From the NCBI GenBank assembly GCA_951394045.1, contig OX595989.1, forward strand, positions 1,240,001-1,304,000: 64,000 bases of DNA. Reading direction: 5' to 3'. This DNA comes from Nitzschia sp. DOCU1 (taxonomy: Eukaryota; Bacillariophyta; Bacillariophyceae; Bacillariales; Bacillariaceae). Below are positions 55,533 through 64,000 of the stretch, piece by piece (position 1 is the stretch's first letter; every line of letters starts with the position of its first letter). The notes under the pieces were generated by a model. The model ran no database searches. It saw nothing but the letters and a program-made list of their open reading frames with translations, and was not told the DNA's origin. The position numbers and the translations under genes were made by a program.

Positions 55533-58500
55533 TTACTTTCCGTAGAATTCCTTCACGCCAGCAGCGAGCTTCTCAACCGTGTCCTTGGCATCTCCAAGAA
55601 GCATATCCGTGTTATCCTTGAGAAAGACTGGGTTATCAACACCAGCGTAACCTTTTCATGGAAAAAAAGATTAGAAAGTACTACAAACGACGACACGACA
55701 AAAATGGTTCGGACTTACCTGCAGCCAAGGATCGTTTCATCACAATGACCTGCTTTGAATTCCAGACTCGAAGGACGGGCATGCCGGCAATCTGAGAGTT
55801 GGGATCATCTTCTGCGGCCGAGTTGACAGTATCGTTTGCACCAATGACCAAAGTCAGGTCAGTCTCCGCGAAATCGTCGTTGATTTCTTCCATTTCTTCA
55901 ACAATGTCATAGGGGACACCTGCTTCCGCCAACAATACCTGTAAACAACGATAAGAGCGCAATCATCTGAGCAATCGAATACAAGGTTTCAACGAGAATT
56001 CTTCCATTGATATGCCTTACATTGAGTTGACCAGGCATGCGTCCAGCCACGGGGTGAATGGCGAATCGGAATTTCTTTCCATTCTTGATCAATGCATCCG
56101 CCATTTCTCGCAGAGGATACTGGGCATGGGCCACTGCCAAACCGTATCCAGGAACGCAAATGATGCTCTGAGCCTCAGTCAAAAGTTTGACGGTCTCGTC
56201 GACGCTGGTCATAGTGGCCTCTCCCTCAAACTTCATAGCTTCACCACCCGCAGTGGCCTTGGTACCATAACCTCCCAAAATAACACTGACAATATCTCTG
56301 TTCATGGCGTCACACATAATCTTCGTAAGCGCCGCTCCAGAGCATCCAATCAATGCACCAACCGTGGTCAAGATGGGCATGTCCAACATAAAACCCTCGG
56401 CACACAAAGCCCAGCCAGAGTAACTATTCAAGACGGTAATGACGACGGGCATATCAGCTCCTCCGATAGAGGCTGTCATGTGCCATCCGAGGATACCACT
56501 CGTGGTCAATGCACTTGTAAGCGCGGTCATTCCCACACCGACTTCTGGAGCACCCATAACCACAGCACCGGCTCCCAGAGTAGCCGCTCCCAAGCCCGCG
56601 TTTAATTTGTCTCGGTATCCCAACTTCATAGGTGCCGAGGGCAAACGTCCATCGAGCTTTCCAAAGGCGACCAACGATCCTGTAAAAGTGACTGCACCAA
56701 TGACCGAAGCCAAATAGATAGACGCCAGGTGAACTCCATCCAACTTGGTAGTATCGGGAACATTACAGAAGTCACCGATGGCAGCTGCACTGGCAGCTAG
56801 ACCGACCAACGAGTGGAATGCCGCCACAGTTTGGGGAAGAGACGTGGGGTCGACGCGCTTCGCAATTTGCTGACCACCGAGACCTCCGAGGCCCAACAAA
56901 CCCGTAATGGCAGCAGCCGATCCGAAACTGGGGTGAATGTGTCCCATGGTTGAGATAACACCCAAGGCAACACCGGCTTGTCCCGAAACCGCACCCAAAC
57001 GAGCCGTCTTTTGCGAAGCCAATCCACCGATACCACCGATACAGAGCAGACCAGAGAGGGTCGCCGCTGCGGCATCAATTTCAGGGAACTTGCCCGAGAT
57101 TGCACCAACTGAGTATAGACCCACGGTAGTAGCAGCTGGAATACCGTAGTAGTGGTAGTACTCTGGGGGATCATCGGGACGCTTGAACATGTCCAACATT
57201 TTGGTAGTTACAATGAAACCACCTGGAAACACAACAACGAAATTTAGTCGAGACACCCACGTCATACTTTGGCATATAAATGTAAGAATTCCAGCCATAC
57301 TCACCAACAATATTGACTGCCGACAGTGTCGTAGCGGTAGCCCCCAAGAGGGTCACAAAGCCACTAGTGGAATGTGCCAACAAGTGCATACCACCGAGAG
57401 CGGTCGTTCCCGAAATGGCATTGGTCACAGCCATCAAGGGAGAGTGCAAGGAATGAGTGACTCCCAAGACGACTTGGACACCAATGACATTACTCAAAGC
57501 AAACGTCGTAAACATGGACGAAAAGGCCGCATTGGGAGCCACTGCACCCACCGCCAGAATCGAAGTCGAGAGCAACGCCGCATTCTTAGCACCGGCAATG
57601 TACTGCGCCTTGTAATCAATGGGCACAGCAGCAACCTCTTTCTTCTTCTCTACTACGGGTGGCGCCGGCGGGAGGGGAGCTGGGAACATCATATTTCCTT
57701 TCTCTACCACCAACATTCCACGAACCGCCTCATCGTCATGGTCAATGTAAAAGTATCCAGCATTTTTGGTAGTTTGGGGTCCCGCACTCAACAAGAATTT
57801 GGAAATGTTATTGGCGTACAAGGACGAGGAAGTGGTCGGCAAACGAGAAGGCAAATCCGTATATCCCAAGCAAGTAACACCATTCGGCGTGATAATCTTT
57901 TGGTCTTTGACAGTTGTTTCAATGTTTCCCCCCGTTTCAGCGGCTATTTATGAAACGTAGAAAATAACAATTGTATGAGAAAAAGTGTTTTTCTGGCAGC
58001 AAAGAAACATGATAACGACAACAATTACTGAGGACGCCGACTCACCTAAATCGACCGTCACGCTTCCAGATTTCATCTTGGCCACCATTTCCTTGGTAAC
58101 CATGGTAGGAGCCGGGCGTCCAGGAATCAATGCTGTAGTAATAACAATGTCAACATCTTCACACTGCTTGGTCAACATGGCCCGAGCGGCAGCGTGCCAC
58201 TCCTTACTCATTTCCTTGGCATATCCACCTGCACCTGACCCATCCTCCTTGTAATCGACCTCCAAAAATTGAGCCCCCATGGCCTCGACTTGTTCCTTGG
58301 TGACAGGACGCACATCAAAGGCCCGTACCACGGCCCCCATGTTCTTGGCCGTTTGAATCGCCGCCAGACCAGCCACGCCCGTTCCAATCACGAGAACTTT
58401 GGCAGGCGGAACTTTCCCAGCAGCTGTCATTTGTCCGGCAAAGAAGCGTCCAAATTCGTTTGACGCTTCAATGACAGCACGGTAACCCGAAATGTTCGCC

Positions 58501-59030
58501 TGACTCGACAAGGCATCATAGGTTTGACCTCTCGAAAGAGTTCTAGGGATGCAATCCATCGCAAAGGCCGTCGCCTTTTGGTCCTGCAATTGCTTCACTA
58601 GAGCTTCATTTTGCCTGGGCCAGAGAAAACTAATCAAAGTGCGATCCCCCAAACTGGCTGCCTCGGTTTCTGTCGGGGGTCGCAATTTCAAAACGATATC
58701 CGAGTCCTTCCAGACCTGATCGCCTTTGACGATTTTGGCGCCGACTTTTTCATAGTCGGCATTGGAGAAATACGATTGCTCACCGGCACCGTCTTCAATC
58801 AACACGGAAAATCCTGGCTTGACCAGGCGCTCGACAGACTCAGGGGTTGCGGCAACACGTTTTTCAAGAGGAAAGTTTTCCTTGGGGATACCGACCGTCA
58901 ATTCCGAGTACGGGATGCCCTTTGGCTTGTCCGTGGAGGAAAAGGCGCGGAGAACCGCCAGATGAGGGCTGCTGCTACTAATCAGACGAGACCCTCGCTT
59001 GGCGGCAGCTCCGCTCATCAATCGAAGCAT
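55533..59030 (-). CDS. NNT: Proton-translocating NAD(P) transhydrogenase, mitochondrial
   Basis: Five exons (59030-58046, 57943-57305, 57222-56021, 55938-55719, 55651-55533) join with consistent phases to give 1054 residues. The enzyme couples proton flow to hydride transfer from NADH to NADP. The N terminus ([18 protein letters not shown]) is a mitochondrial presequence. The alanine-dehydrogenase-like NAD domain contains GVPKE-type [27 protein letters not shown] and [14 protein letters not shown] (formed by splicing). Many membrane helices fill the middle, and the NADP domain holds [31 protein letters not shown] and [18 protein letters not shown] (also formed by splicing). Single-chain order (alpha then beta) is as in animals. 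Splice sites are all GT-AG. Confidence 0.96.
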
Positions 59031-59643
59031 GGTAACTGTCGAGAGAGAAAGAGACTGACAACAAGTGCACTACTACCTCAACTGGAGGACTGTAGTTGCT
59101 ATTGTCAATGGCCGAGATACAAGCAACGACCTCTCGAAGCAACGGATCGGAAGATATGTATCGGCGAGAAAGCACCCAAAGATCCAAGTGTTACGAAAGG
59201 GCTAGTAGAATTTGTACGGACGCGAAGAAGCATTCGGCGCGAAAAAGATACTTTAAAGGGAATTTCTGTGGCATCAACGATGATTGGCTGATGAGGGCAA
59301 GGCGCAGTTGAAGCAATGCATATGTACTCATCTTTGGCCCTTCCTTTGCTACGGTATCTGTTACGTTCTTTCTAGTTTCTTCGACGCTGTAGCAGATCAT
59401 AGCAGACCATCCTTAACGACACTCCCCCCATTTCTTGACGAGAACTACTGTGGCTTTGTACAAAGCCTCCTATCCTGCACAAACTGCGGTGCGATTGACA
59501 CTAAAAATCAGAACATCCTGGATCGAGCGACCGCGTTTGCTAGCTTATCTACATGATTGAATGATGACGCCCTCATCTCTCTAATATTAGAATATGTACA
59601 TATTCTTCATCGTCCCTCAAAATACCCACATGTCAAAACTCGC
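59031..59643. other. Intergenic region upstream of NNT
   Basis: This holds the promoter side of NNT and the 3' flank of the desaturase, both on the minus strand. A TGACGC core lies at 59565-59570, far from the start. Nothing else is supported. Confidence 0.35.
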
Positions 59644-61086
59644 TTACTCGTCATCGATAGCACCATTTGTTGACTTCCAAGACACACCAGCAGCACCCGC
59701 CTTGTCCTTGGCAGGTTCGTACTGGGTCGGGAAGGGTCGCATGGTGGTGCGGCCGACCATGATATCCACGGTCTTTCGGAGACGTTCAAAGACATTTTCT
59801 TGAACATACGGCACACCGTGCTTTTCGCAAATGGCCTTGAGGCGAGGCGCCCCTCGTTGATACTGCAACATGCTCAAGTCAGGCCAGACGTGGTGCTCGA
59901 TTTGATAGTTCAGCCAGCCATGGGAAAAGTCGACAGCGTCCGAGCCGGTATCATAGTTAACAGAGCCGATAATCTGCCGAACATAGAAGGAACCCGTCTT
60001 GGGCTTGACGGCATCGTCAAAGGTGTACATATCATCTCCGGCGTGGTTCGTGACGATGGTAACAAAGGAATGCACATTCGTCAAAAGTTCGGCAAGCACG
60101 AGATTGACCACAGCATGGACAGCCAAGGTTTGACCGACGCCTGGAATGGCACAGAGGAGTGCCGGAACGACAACGTATCGACCAAAAAAGAGGGGTCCCA
60201 AAACGTTCAACAAGACATCGTGGGGTTTGACGATTTGACGCAGGTTTCCTCGACTGGGATCAAACAACGATACCACAGTGGCGGCCTCTTCGGGATTCAA
60301 ACCTTCGGGCAGGGGCTTGCCCGACTTGACCCATTCGTTAATCTTGAGTTCCTTGTAAGTGTTGGGAGCATAATAAAACCACTTCCAGATTGGCAGGAAA
60401 GCCATGACCGTTAAATACCGCATGGCCATTGGAATTTTCGCGTCGCGAAGGAAATCAAGATTGCGTTGGACCAAGTCAGGATCCTTCTCCTCGTTTAGTC
60501 GGTAGTGATGCAGACGATTGTGCTCAATGTTCCACGCCTCGGGCTGCATCCAGTCAAGCCAATCGACGAAACGATTGACCAAGCCCAAACCAAAGCCCCG
60601 ACTGTTGAAACGCCCAGCGTCGACTCGGTTGTATCCTCCATGACATGTATGGTGAGCAATCATGGTCCAGCTAGCATAAGTCCAAGTGCTCAATGCAACA
60701 ATTGTAAGAGGGTTGGGAGTGGCCCAAACAGTGGCCAAACCGACCAATGCAGCAATGTTCCTCCAGCCGACAATCTTTTGGAGATGCTCGACATCGGCTT
60801 CACCGGTCTCCTTGAGCAATTGCTTTCCAAGTGCTGTCACGTCCTTGGCAAAGGCATCGTAGTCCAAGTTTGCAACCCACTGATCTTCGCGTGCCAACGA
60901 CGGCTTCGATGACCTCACCTCCACTTGAGGTTCTGTCATCGGAATATCCAAAGGAATAGCTACGGCTTTTGCCGGTCCAGTGCGAGAAGTCGCCCCTGCA
61001 TTGGCAACGGAGCGTCGTCGCGGTCCGATCGTAAGAGCATCGGCCGAAACAGCTAGAAGAGCAACACAAGCAGCGTATCGAACCAT
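59644..61086 (-). CDS. Three-His-box membrane fatty acid desaturase
   Basis: This 480-residue intronless protein is a di-iron membrane desaturase or related hydroxylase. Its three His boxes are HHTCH (145-149), HNRLHH (189-194) and QIEHH (395-399); the QIEHH form is typical of front-end or sphingolipid-type and some plastid desaturases, but no cytochrome b5 domain is fused. The chosen ATG at 61086 opens a signal peptide (YAACVALLAVSADA); an upstream ATG at 61182 would add 32 residues and hide it. The signal plus a basic, Ser/Ala-rich stretch suggests plastid targeting, though Leu rather than Phe follows the cleavage site. The substrate and position of the double bond cannot be read from sequence. 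Confidence 0.88.
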   Translation of the reverse strand: MVRYAACVALLAVSADALTIGPRRRSVANAGATSRTGPAKAVAIPLDIPMTEPQVEVRSSKPSLAREDQWVANLDYDAFAKDVTALGKQLLKETGEADVEHLQKIVGWRNIAALVGLATVWATPNPLTIVALSTWTYASWTMIAHHTCHGGYNRVDAGRFNSRGFGLGLVNRFVDWLDWMQPEAWNIEHNRLHHYRLNEEKDPDLVQRNLDFLRDAKIPMAMRYLTVMAFLPIWKWFYYAPNTYKELKINEWVKSGKPLPEGLNPEEAATVVSLFDPSRGNLRQIVKPHDVLLNVLGPLFFGRYVVVPALLCAIPGVGQTLAVHAVVNLVLAELLTNVHSFVTIVTNHAGDDMYTFDDAVKPKTGSFYVRQIIGSVNYDTGSDAVDFSHGWLNYQIEHHVWPDLSMLQYQRGAPRLKAICEKHGVPYVQENVFERLRKTVDIMVGRTTMRPFPTQYEPAKDKAGAAGVSWKSTNGAIDDE

Positions 61087-61635
61087 TCTTTGTTGTTTCT
61101 TCTTTTTCAAAATATGACTAGATGATGTGTGAGGTGTGCTCAAAGAAAAAAGAAAACGACGTGGTACCCTAATCGTCGGCATGTGTGCAGAACAGAAAAT
61201 GAGCGGATGATCGGATGGGTGGGCGAAAAAATGAAGTGCGTGGTCGGAATGCCATCGAATGAGCGAAAAAAATAGTCCAATGGATGATGAGACTAAACCG
61301 ACTCATTCGACCAATATTTTCTCTCCGACGTCACAAAAACAGCGCATACGTACTCGGCGAATGCAGTTGATGGGCAGCAACTATTCTCAAAATATTGCGC
61401 TAAAGCATAATCTTATGCGGACTTTTCTTTCTACTAGCTCTCAATATCGGATTCTACGTAGTCAAAGACGCACGCTATTCCGATTTCTCGATAATCTGGT
61501 TGCGAATCAAGAGGTGCAACTACATCAACTCTTTTATCTTGTATCGATCTCACCATGACGATCGATGATAGTCGATCGTTAGCACGTGACCACCGAAATA
61601 TACGTTATTTCCAGGCTCCGAATAATAGAAGCAAC
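61087..61635. promoter_or_regulatory. Divergent promoter region, desaturase / one-helix protein
   Basis: This 549-nt divergent spacer has an ACGTCA (TGACGT on the other strand) core at 61328-61333. An upstream ATG at 61555 is in frame with the one-helix gene. Confidence 0.4.
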
Positions 61636-62139
61636 ATGACGACGCGGTTGTTGTGCCTTTTGGCTCTTTTTCTTCCGGCGATTCAAGCCTTTGCTCCGTT
61701 GAATCCAGCGGCGCGACAGGTGGTGCTTCAGGAATCATCATCATCGGCCGAGAATGACTTGGAAGAGCCTAAAATGAACCCCAACAATCCCAATCTTCCG
61801 GAACTCAAGGGAGATTTTGATTGGGACGCCAAATTTGGAGGAGATGATGATTGGATTACAGAAAATATTCCCGGCAAGATTGTTTTGAATGAAATTGACT
61901 TGGCCAAACAAGTCACCGAGCTTAACAAATTGGAAGAGAAATGGCGCAAGGAACGTCAAATCCAAGAATACGAGGATTCCAAAACTGTGGGATTTGTTGC
62001 AAATGCCGAACTAGCCAACGGTCGATTTGCCATGTTCTTTTTAGCAACAGGTCTCTTGACAGAGCTCTGGACGGGAGTCAGTATGCCGGGTCAAGTGGAA
62101 GAACTGCTGCGAATTGGAGGCTTTCTTGGATTTGATTAA
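61636..62139 (+). CDS. One-helix LHC-like (high-light-inducible type) protein
   Basis: The product has 167 residues, with no intron. The signal peptide (LLCLLALFLPAIQA) is followed by FAPLNP, a textbook diatom plastid junction, so the ATG at 61636 is preferred over the in-frame ATG at 61555. After an acidic, Asn/Pro-rich region and a charged helix, a single LHC-type membrane helix carries VANAELANGRFAMFFLATG, with the Glu and Asn-Gly-Arg residues that bind chlorophyll in LHC proteins. Such OHP/HLIP-type proteins help deliver or protect chlorophyll during photosystem assembly. The family is clear; the exact subtype (OHP2-like or other) is not. It is divergent from a lipid desaturase. Confidence 0.88.
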   Translation: MTTRLLCLLALFLPAIQAFAPLNPAARQVVLQESSSSAENDLEEPKMNPNNPNLPELKGDFDWDAKFGGDDDWITENIPGKIVLNEIDLAKQVTELNKLEEKWRKERQIQEYEDSKTVGFVANAELANGRFAMFFLATGLLTELWTGVSMPGQVEELLRIGGFLGFD

Positions 62140-62360
62140 AAGCAGCAAGGATCGTTCGTCCACAACAAGGATAAACCAGCAAGCAGGCGATGATATAATG
62201 ATCCGTGCTAGTAGTAGATTAGAACAGGTTCACAGACATTGTCTAGACAAGCAACTTGCCAACTACTACCTATCAGTCTATCAACTAAGTAACACACTCT
62301 AGTATGATTGGATGGATATAGGTTCTTTGCATTATATTATATTTGAAATTGATTGTTTGC

Positions 62361-64000
62361 TTAAAGCATCATGTCTTCGTCCTCGTCATCTCCAATGCTA
62401 AAATTAGATATGGCATCCGTCGCCGATGCGATGTCGGTACCCACCCAATCTCCATCGGAATCTTGATTGGCAGTGGTTGTTGCTGGCGCAGTCAATGGCA
62501 TGGGCGGCGGCAAATCCACAATGGTCGGCGCGGGTTCCGAAAAGGCAGTTGTTGCAGGCGTCGCTGTCGTCGCTTGCGTAGTAGTACGGTTGAGAGTACT
62601 ACCCAAGGCAGCACCCGTCGTCTTGACCTTGGCAAAGAATCCACCGGCAAAAGCCCCGGCGGCTCCTGCCATGGCCCCAGCGGCGCCACCCGCCTTGTCC
62701 AACACATCCTTGAGCGGAGGAGGTGTCGGCACCACGACGGGAATGGTGGGGAGTCCTAAACCACCTTTTGGTTTGGCAGTATTATCAGTATTGTCTGGTT
62801 CCAAGGACTGTTGATGTTGCATGGCTCGTTGCAACCGACGTTCCAATTGTGTTTCATACTTGAGTCGAAGACGACCTGCAATGGATCTTAATTCCCCCAC
62901 CGTCTTGGGTCCAGCTCCTAGCAAGTCATCCCGCACTCGACGTTCGGTGCGTTCCAAAATGGTGGAAAAATCAAAGACCGTCACCTAGTAGAAACAAGAA
63001 AGTAAAAACAAGTTAGACCACCACCAACATCACTCAACAATATAATATAACAGTAAAACTCACTTGATCTGACGTTTCATGCATACTCGAAGAGGTAGAA
63101 TGTTTCTTGGCCAATACAGGAATTTGTCGTTCCTTGGTAAGTTCCACCACGACATCGGCCAATAGGTTCATGGCCAATTCTTGGACTGCCAAGATAGCAT
63201 TGGGATCAGCAAACATTCTCCAAAATGGTTTTTGCGACAATAACGCATCCATACGATCGGTAGCTTTGGCGAGCATGAGAAATTTGGCAATCATATCCGT
63301 GACATTGATACAAGTAATACCAAAGGGAAGGACTTTGGCGTCTCCATCCAAGAAACGCTTGACAATTTCAGGTTGCGATTCCACCATGTAAACCATCATG
63401 GCCAAGCTCAAGACTCCACCGGAACGAAAGTCTGTGACGGGATCATTTTGTTGAAATCCCAAGCGCGAAACCCAAAATTCATGAGGAACTGGTGGAAGAC
63501 CTTCTTCGGTAATGTATGTCTCGACCGACGTGGTAGTCGCTGCTCCATCCGTGTCGTCGTTGTTGGCATTGCCCAGATCGAGCAAATCTACGACTTCTTC
63601 TTCCTTTTTCTGTTCTTTGTTTACAAACGGATCAATCGCTCCATTCAACCACAATCGAGTAATCAAATTATCATACGAGATCGTCATTTTCTTGGTTTCT
63701 TCAATCCCTACTTCCCACCACGGCATGTGCATGACCGCCTTTTGTGCGGCCGTCCCTTGATAATCTCGTGACAATTTCAGGCCAGGCCGACACTTGGTGT
63801 GCAACAGTTGACGATACATTAACACTTGCGATGCCACTGTCTTGTCGGGCAGAGTATACTTGCGCGTCGTCAATTGCTGCAAGGACGCGGTCGGCAACAA
63901 ATTGCCAATGGCCCGTCCCGCATCGTCGGCGAGACCACGAGCCATGGCGGCGGTTTGTTTCAACGCCAAATTGCTATTGAACGAAGTTTGTTGGGTAGCA
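62361..64000 (-). CDS. ELMO-domain protein, probably partial at the window end
   Basis: Exon 2 (62984-62361) and exon 1 (63064 upwards) join across a 79-nt intron. The frame is open to the window edge; the first visible ATG is at 63945 (MARGLADDAG), giving 502 residues, but the gene may start outside. The ELMO domain shows LITRLWLNGAIDP, FWVSRLGFQQNDPVTDFRS and GGVLSLAMMVYMVESQPEIV. ELMO proteins act with DOCK-type exchange factors or as GAPs for ARF-like GTPases; which one applies here is unknown. The C-terminal third is Thr/Pro/Ala-rich low complexity with a strongly acidic tail (GDDEDEDMML). No targeting signal is visible in the part seen. Confidence 0.82.

Noticed and set aside
1..64000. 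Transposons, retroelements, CRISPR, tRNA or rRNA genes
   Set aside because: No transposase, reverse transcriptase or integrase motifs, no long terminal repeats, spaced repeats or tRNA-like folds were noticed by eye. A dedicated RNA search could still find small ones.

Overview
The window looks like nuclear DNA of a diatom, most likely the pennate Phaeodactylum tricornutum or a close relative. This is inferred from gene content, not from a search. The signs are dense genes of mixed orientation, short GT-AG introns (about 65-170 nt), a fucoxanthin-chlorophyll (FCP/LHC) antenna gene, and several preproteins with a signal peptide followed by the diatom plastid motif (small residues, then Phe at the cleavage site). 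These include GPAT, UROD, DVR, FCP and a one-helix LHC-like protein. No tRNA, rRNA, CRISPR array, transposase or reverse transcriptase was recognised.

Left part (0-31.8 kb). A plastid glycerol-3-phosphate acyltransferase diverges from a carotenoid oxygenase. A cytochrome b5 reductase diverges from the mRNA-export factor THOC5. Then follow a lineage-specific hypothetical gene, uroporphyrinogen decarboxylase, a secreted Cys-rich protein, a secreted LRR protein, a protein with a diatom DUF6824-like domain, an FCP antenna gene diverging from adenylosuccinate synthetase, a His-rich protein, a neuroglobin-like globin, an intracellular LRR protein, a PH/coiled-coil protein and a type I membrane protein.

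Middle part (31.9-37.7 kb). An ELOVL6-type elongase (minus) is followed by two tandem divinyl reductase (DVR) genes (minus), a 200-N assembly gap and a second elongase (plus). DVR copy 2 carries an extra intron that keeps the reading frame. Near the gap the two DVR copies become almost identical. The gap is too small for the 5' exons that should lie in it.

Right part (38.5-64 kb). Two inverted scramblase-like paralogues flank a degenerate, apparently thylakoid-lumen aldo/keto reductase relative and a giant 3007-residue BEACH-WD40 gene (four exons). Next come tandem membrane RING-H2 proteins of an unrecognised family, a mitochondrial proton-translocating transhydrogenase (five exons), a three-His-box lipid desaturase, a one-helix chlorophyll-binding-type protein, and an ELMO-domain gene that probably runs off the window end.

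Together the recognisable genes favour plastid pigment supply (UROD, DVR, FCP, one-helix protein, carotenoid oxygenase) and lipid metabolism (GPAT, elongases, desaturase, cytochrome b5 reductase, scramblases). Many genes lie in divergent pairs over 0.5-0.9 kb spacers. Several spacers contain TGACGT-type bZIP sites, including a perfect 10-bp CRE palindrome between GPAT and the carotenoid oxygenase. Exon boundaries were placed by eye from GT/AG signals, reading-frame continuity and family conservation.
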